7,883 nt of DNA from Sulfurovum sp. (GTDB taxonomy: Bacteria > Campylobacterota > Campylobacteria > Campylobacterales > Sulfurovaceae). The DNA lies in NCBI GenBank assembly GCA_027046415.1, contig JALTYW010000258.1, positions 1 through 7,883 of the forward strand, written 5' to 3'. The translations under genes were made by a program, and so were the position numbers. A model generated the notes under the pieces. The model did no database searches. It had not been told where the DNA came from and saw nothing but the letters and a program-made list of their open reading frames with translations. This document shows positions 5,604 through 7,883 of the stretch, one piece after another. Positions within the stretch are counted from its first letter, which is position 1. The number at the start of each line of letters is the position of its first letter.

Positions 5604-7786
5604 AGATCCTCCTTTTTCGGAATATATATTCTATTCTCCCTGTTTCTGTAAATCTTCAGCAGCAAGATGACTGCTAACAATATGATTGCCGCCGTAAACA
5701 TAAGCGGATTCCGTGCAGGCTGATTCCATGCCTGCTGTTTTTTTATCCGTTCTGCCGCATCAATACGCTTATACTTCAGCGTATTGTTCGCCATAGCATT
5801 GGGAGAAACATTTTTGAACCATCCGTGCAGCAGTGTAAGACTCTTGGGGTACACTCCCCAGACCCATGGGGCATCCCGACGCGCGATTTCAAGCATCTTC
5901 TCGATTTTTTCAAGACGCTCCGGTGTATTCTCCATACTCTTTATTTCATCGAACAACCTGTCAAATTCAGGGTTCTTATAGTTTGAACTGTTAATGCCCG
6001 TACCATTTGTATCAATAGCTGCATTTCCGCCATACAGCAAAAAAAGAAAGTTTTCCGGATCCGGGTAGTCGGCATTCCAGCCCCAGGAAAAGAGCTGCAC
6101 CTTGCCTTTGCGCACCTTATCCTGAAAACGGTTGTAATCCGTTGCCCTGATCACTAACTCAATACCGAGTTTTGCAAACTGTTTGCGTCGCCAATCCATC
6201 AAAGCACGGTCATCCGGTCCTGTTGCTGTAGTATCATAGTAGAGTTTCAGACGCTTCCCGGTCTTGGCGGATACACCACCGGGATATCCAGCCTCCGCCA
6301 AAAGTCTCTTGGCAGTTTCGATACTCTTACGAATACGTTTGCCGTTCTTCCACTCATATACATAGGAGTTGGTTCCCTTTTTCCCTTCTTCATATCCGAA
6401 TATTCCGGGAGGAATAGGTCCCTGTGCCGGTACACCACGTTCATTCATAAAAATAGAGATATACTCCTCCTGATTCTGTGCAATACTGATTGCCTGCCGT
6501 AACTTACGTGCACGCTCTCCGTACCCACCCACAACAGGATCGGACATGTTGAATGCCATATAAAAGATTGAGGGTTGTACTGCACTGAGCAGATAGATGC
6601 CTTTTGCACGCATACTCGGACTCAACCCCATATCGCCGGAACTTCCTATCTGCACTGCCTGGTCGAATGCCTCCGAACTGATCCCGGATGCATCATAATA
6701 TCCCTGCAGGAATTTGTTCCACAAAGGAATACTCTCTTTTTCAAGTGTGAACACCGCCTCATCGATAAAAGGAAGTTTTTTACCGCCATCCTCTCTCAAA
6801 GATGGCGGCACTTTCGAACGACGGCCCTCCTCTTCACTTAAAACCGGATAGTACTCTGTATGAAAATGGGGATTGCGTTTCAACACAATGTGGTGATTTG
6901 GATCATTGTGTGCCAGATAGTACGCTCCTGTACCTACAGGCTGGGTATCAAATGTGATATTCTTCTCTACAAGCCCCTCTTGCTGGTAAAAAAGATCTGC
7001 CTCCCAGGGAATCGGTGCAAAAAAGTTCATACTCAGCCAGTAGAGAAACTGTGGGTATTTCCCCCGTATCAAAATATCGATGGTCTGTGTATTCACTACC
7101 TTAACACCCTCGATATGGTATTGTCTCAGGTCAAGTTTCTGATGCTGGCGATGCTTCATTGCAGCTATCCTGCTTATCTTTTTAGAAAATGTATCCAATC
7201 CTATAATATAAGGAAGCATTGTATCCAGTATAGGGGAGTGATATGCACGTACTGCCATTCGTTTGATCGCATAAGCATAATCATCCGCATGTAACCGTCT
7301 TGTTGCAGTACGTGGAAAATCATCTATTCTCTCTATTGTACCAAGCATCTTCTCTGACAAGTTACCATACAGCAGACTTCCGTCCCTTCTCTTCACAAAA
7401 GCCGGATGTTCCTGATAGAAAATATCATCACGAAGATGCAGACGGTATCGGGTAAAAGAGATATTGGTATCGTTCGCATCACAGATTTTCCCGTTTTTAT
7501 CAAGATACTCGACCTTCGGCATCGATGTCAAGGTCAGAGGCTCAAGTACATAAGGGCGCTTAAGATAGTTGTACTGCAGCGGAGGTTCATATATCTGTCC
7601 AAGGATACTCCATTCGTTCGCATTGTAGGAGATGACCGGGTCAAGATGTTTTGGGGGAGAAGAGAATACACCAAAAAGCGTATTTTTACCCCTTTCACTC
7701 TCCAGATAGGGACTGTTCCATATATCTCCCCATACCACACCTGTGCATATGGTCAGTACAAAAAAAAGCTTGACACAAAGGCGCAA
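5597..7786 (-). CDS. ABC transporter substrate-binding protein, family 5, with C-terminal membrane anchor
   Basis: This 729-residue protein is the periplasmic ligand receptor of the importer. A Sec signal peptide is visible (MRLCVKLFFVLTICTGVVWG, 1-20, possible cleavage before Asp21); there is no clean lipobox. Family 5 marks follow in order: LDPVISYNANEWSILGQIYE (48-67), PVGTGAYYL (283-291), LRQAISIAQNQEEY (429-442), WGWNADYPDPENFLFLLYG (568-586) and NYKNPEFDRLFDEI (602-615). It is longer than E. coli YejA or DppA. A second hydrophobic helix lies at about 695-713 with an Arg/Lys-containing tail (714-729) that would be cytoplasmic, so the protein is probably anchored at both biogenesis and maturity. 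The start is TTG (7786-7784): no ATG or GTG lies between the upstream in-frame stop (7826-7828) and this codon, and AAGGA sits seven bases before it. It opens the operon. Ligands are probably peptides by family, but this is unproven. Confidence 0.92.
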   Translation of the reverse strand: MRLCVKLFFVLTICTGVVWGDIWNSPYLESERGKNTLFGVFSSPPKHLDPVISYNANEWSILGQIYEPPLQYNYLKRPYVLEPLTLTSMPKVEYLDKNGKICDANDTNISFTRYRLHLRDDIFYQEHPAFVKRRDGSLLYGNLSEKMLGTIERIDDFPRTATRRLHADDYAYAIKRMAVRAYHSPILDTMLPYIIGLDTFSKKISRIAAMKHRQHQKLDLRQYHIEGVKVVNTQTIDILIRGKYPQFLYWLSMNFFAPIPWEADLFYQQEGLVEKNITFDTQPVGTGAYYLAHNDPNHHIVLKRNPHFHTEYYPVLSEEEGRRSKVPPSLREDGGKKLPFIDEAVFTLEKESIPLWNKFLQGYYDASGISSEAFDQAVQIGSSGDMGLSPSMRAKGIYLLSAVQPSIFYMAFNMSDPVVGGYGERARKLRQAISIAQNQEEYISIFMNERGVPAQGPIPPGIFGYEEGKKGTNSYVYEWKNGKRIRKSIETAKRLLAEAGYPGGVSAKTGKRLKLYYDTTATGPDDRALMDWRRKQFAKLGIELVIRATDYNRFQDKVRKGKVQLFSWGWNADYPDPENFLFLLYGGNAAIDTNGTGINSSNYKNPEFDRLFDEIKSMENTPERLEKIEKMLEIARRDAPWVWGVYPKSLTLLHGWFKNVSPNAMANNTLKYKRIDAAERIKKQQAWNQPARNPLMFTAAIILLAVILLLKIYRNRENRIYIPKKEDLC
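5608..5614 (-). promoter_or_regulatory. Strong ribosome binding site for the first permease
   Basis: Minus-strand AAGGAGG lies four bases before the ATG at 5603, inside the last codons of the solute-binding protein gene. It is the best Shine-Dalgarno match in the window and confirms the overlapping start. Confidence 0.85.
6783..6808. repeat. Perfect 8-base inverted repeat inside the solute-binding protein gene
   Basis: CCGCCATC (6783-6790) and GATGGCGG (6801-6808) are perfect complements separated by ten bases. They lie in codons 327-335 (PPSLREDGG), between the PHFHTEYYP and LPFIDEAVF segments, where solute-binding proteins vary. No T-run follows on either strand in the position expected of a terminator. 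It may be a small palindromic insertion or coincidence. Confidence 0.6.
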
Positions 7787-7793
7787 CTGAAAA

Positions 7794-7801
7794 TCCTTCC
7801 C
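7794..7801 (-). promoter_or_regulatory. Ribosome binding site supporting the TTG start
   Basis: Minus-strand GGGAAGGA ends seven bases before the TTG at 7786. With an in-frame stop at 7826-7828 and no alternative ATG or GTG, it fixes the start of the solute-binding protein. Confidence 0.75.
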
Positions 7802-7822
7802 GATAAACTGTGGTAAAGAGCG

Positions 7823-7831
7823 ATTTTACCA
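7823..7831 (-). promoter_or_regulatory. Likely promoter of the ABC importer operon (extended -10)
   Basis: The minus strand reads TGG then TAAAAT (-10 at 7823-7828), an extended -10 match. At 17-base spacing the upstream hexamer is CCTGTT, a poor -35, as is usual in Campylobacterota. Transcription would begin near 7815, giving a leader of about 29 bases that contains the ribosome binding site. Sequence pattern only. Confidence 0.55.
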
Positions 7832-7883
7832 TAGTTTTGCTACCAAACAGGGAAAGTACTAATCATACAATTTTTCTCTGCAT

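Larger units (their letters stand above)
7787..7883. other. Upstream edge region, possibly holding the end of another minus-strand gene
   Basis: This 97-base region contains the promoter and ribosome binding site described separately. At the very edge one minus-strand frame reads CREKLYD then TAG (7859-7861) and another reads MQRKIV then TGA (7863-7865). Either could be the last codons of an upstream gene, but the stretch is too short to decide. No plus-strand start or terminator hairpin is visible. Confidence 0.3.

Noticed and set aside
6783..6808. Inverted repeat as a rho-independent terminator
   Set aside because: Neither strand has a T-run after the stem, and it sits in the middle of a long coding gene whose downstream partners are clearly co-transcribed.
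6860..7816. Plus-strand open frames of 144 and 136 codons
   Set aside because: Both are antisense to the well-supported solute-binding protein gene and show no recognisable domain.

Overview
All recognisable genes in this window lie on the minus strand and transcription runs from high to low coordinates. The content suggests a campylobacterotal (epsilonproteobacterial) chemolithotroph of the Sulfurovum/Sulfurimonas type. The evidence is a four-subunit-type pyruvate:ferredoxin oxidoreductase with separate gamma and delta genes in the gamma-delta order I know from Helicobacter, promoters with T-rich stretches upstream of a TATAAT-like -10, and tightly overlapping genes at moderate GC. The genus is an inference from style and content, not from a marker gene.

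Layout in transcription order. At 7883-7787 is a short upstream region with an extended -10 promoter, a strong ribosome binding site and perhaps the last codons of an upstream gene. A peptide-type ABC importer operon follows: a 729-residue family 5 solute-binding protein (7786-5597, TTG start), permease 1 (5603-4629), permease 2 (4632-3289, GTG start) and a double-domain ATPase (3292-1679). A HAD-family phosphatase (1682-1050) is fused to the operon by an ATGA overlap. Each start codon overlaps the preceding stop (7, 4, 4 and 4 bases), so the five genes look like one translationally coupled unit.

After a 118-base gap holding a likely promoter, a second operon starts with the gamma subunit of pyruvate:ferredoxin oxidoreductase (931-368). 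The delta (ferredoxin) subunit follows (356-1) and runs off the window edge; alpha and beta would be expected just beyond it.

The importer should bind peptides or similar solutes in the periplasm, pass them through the permease pair and drive uptake with the tandem ATPase. Two architectural features stand out. The solute-binding protein has a C-terminal membrane helix as well as its signal peptide, so it is probably tethered beside the permease. The second permease carries two extra N-terminal membrane helices and a periplasmic loop of about 70 residues. The oxidoreductase interconverts pyruvate with acetyl-CoA and CO2; in an autotroph using the reductive TCA cycle it would work as pyruvate synthase. 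I found no RNA genes, CRISPR arrays, insertion sequences or convincing rho-independent terminators.
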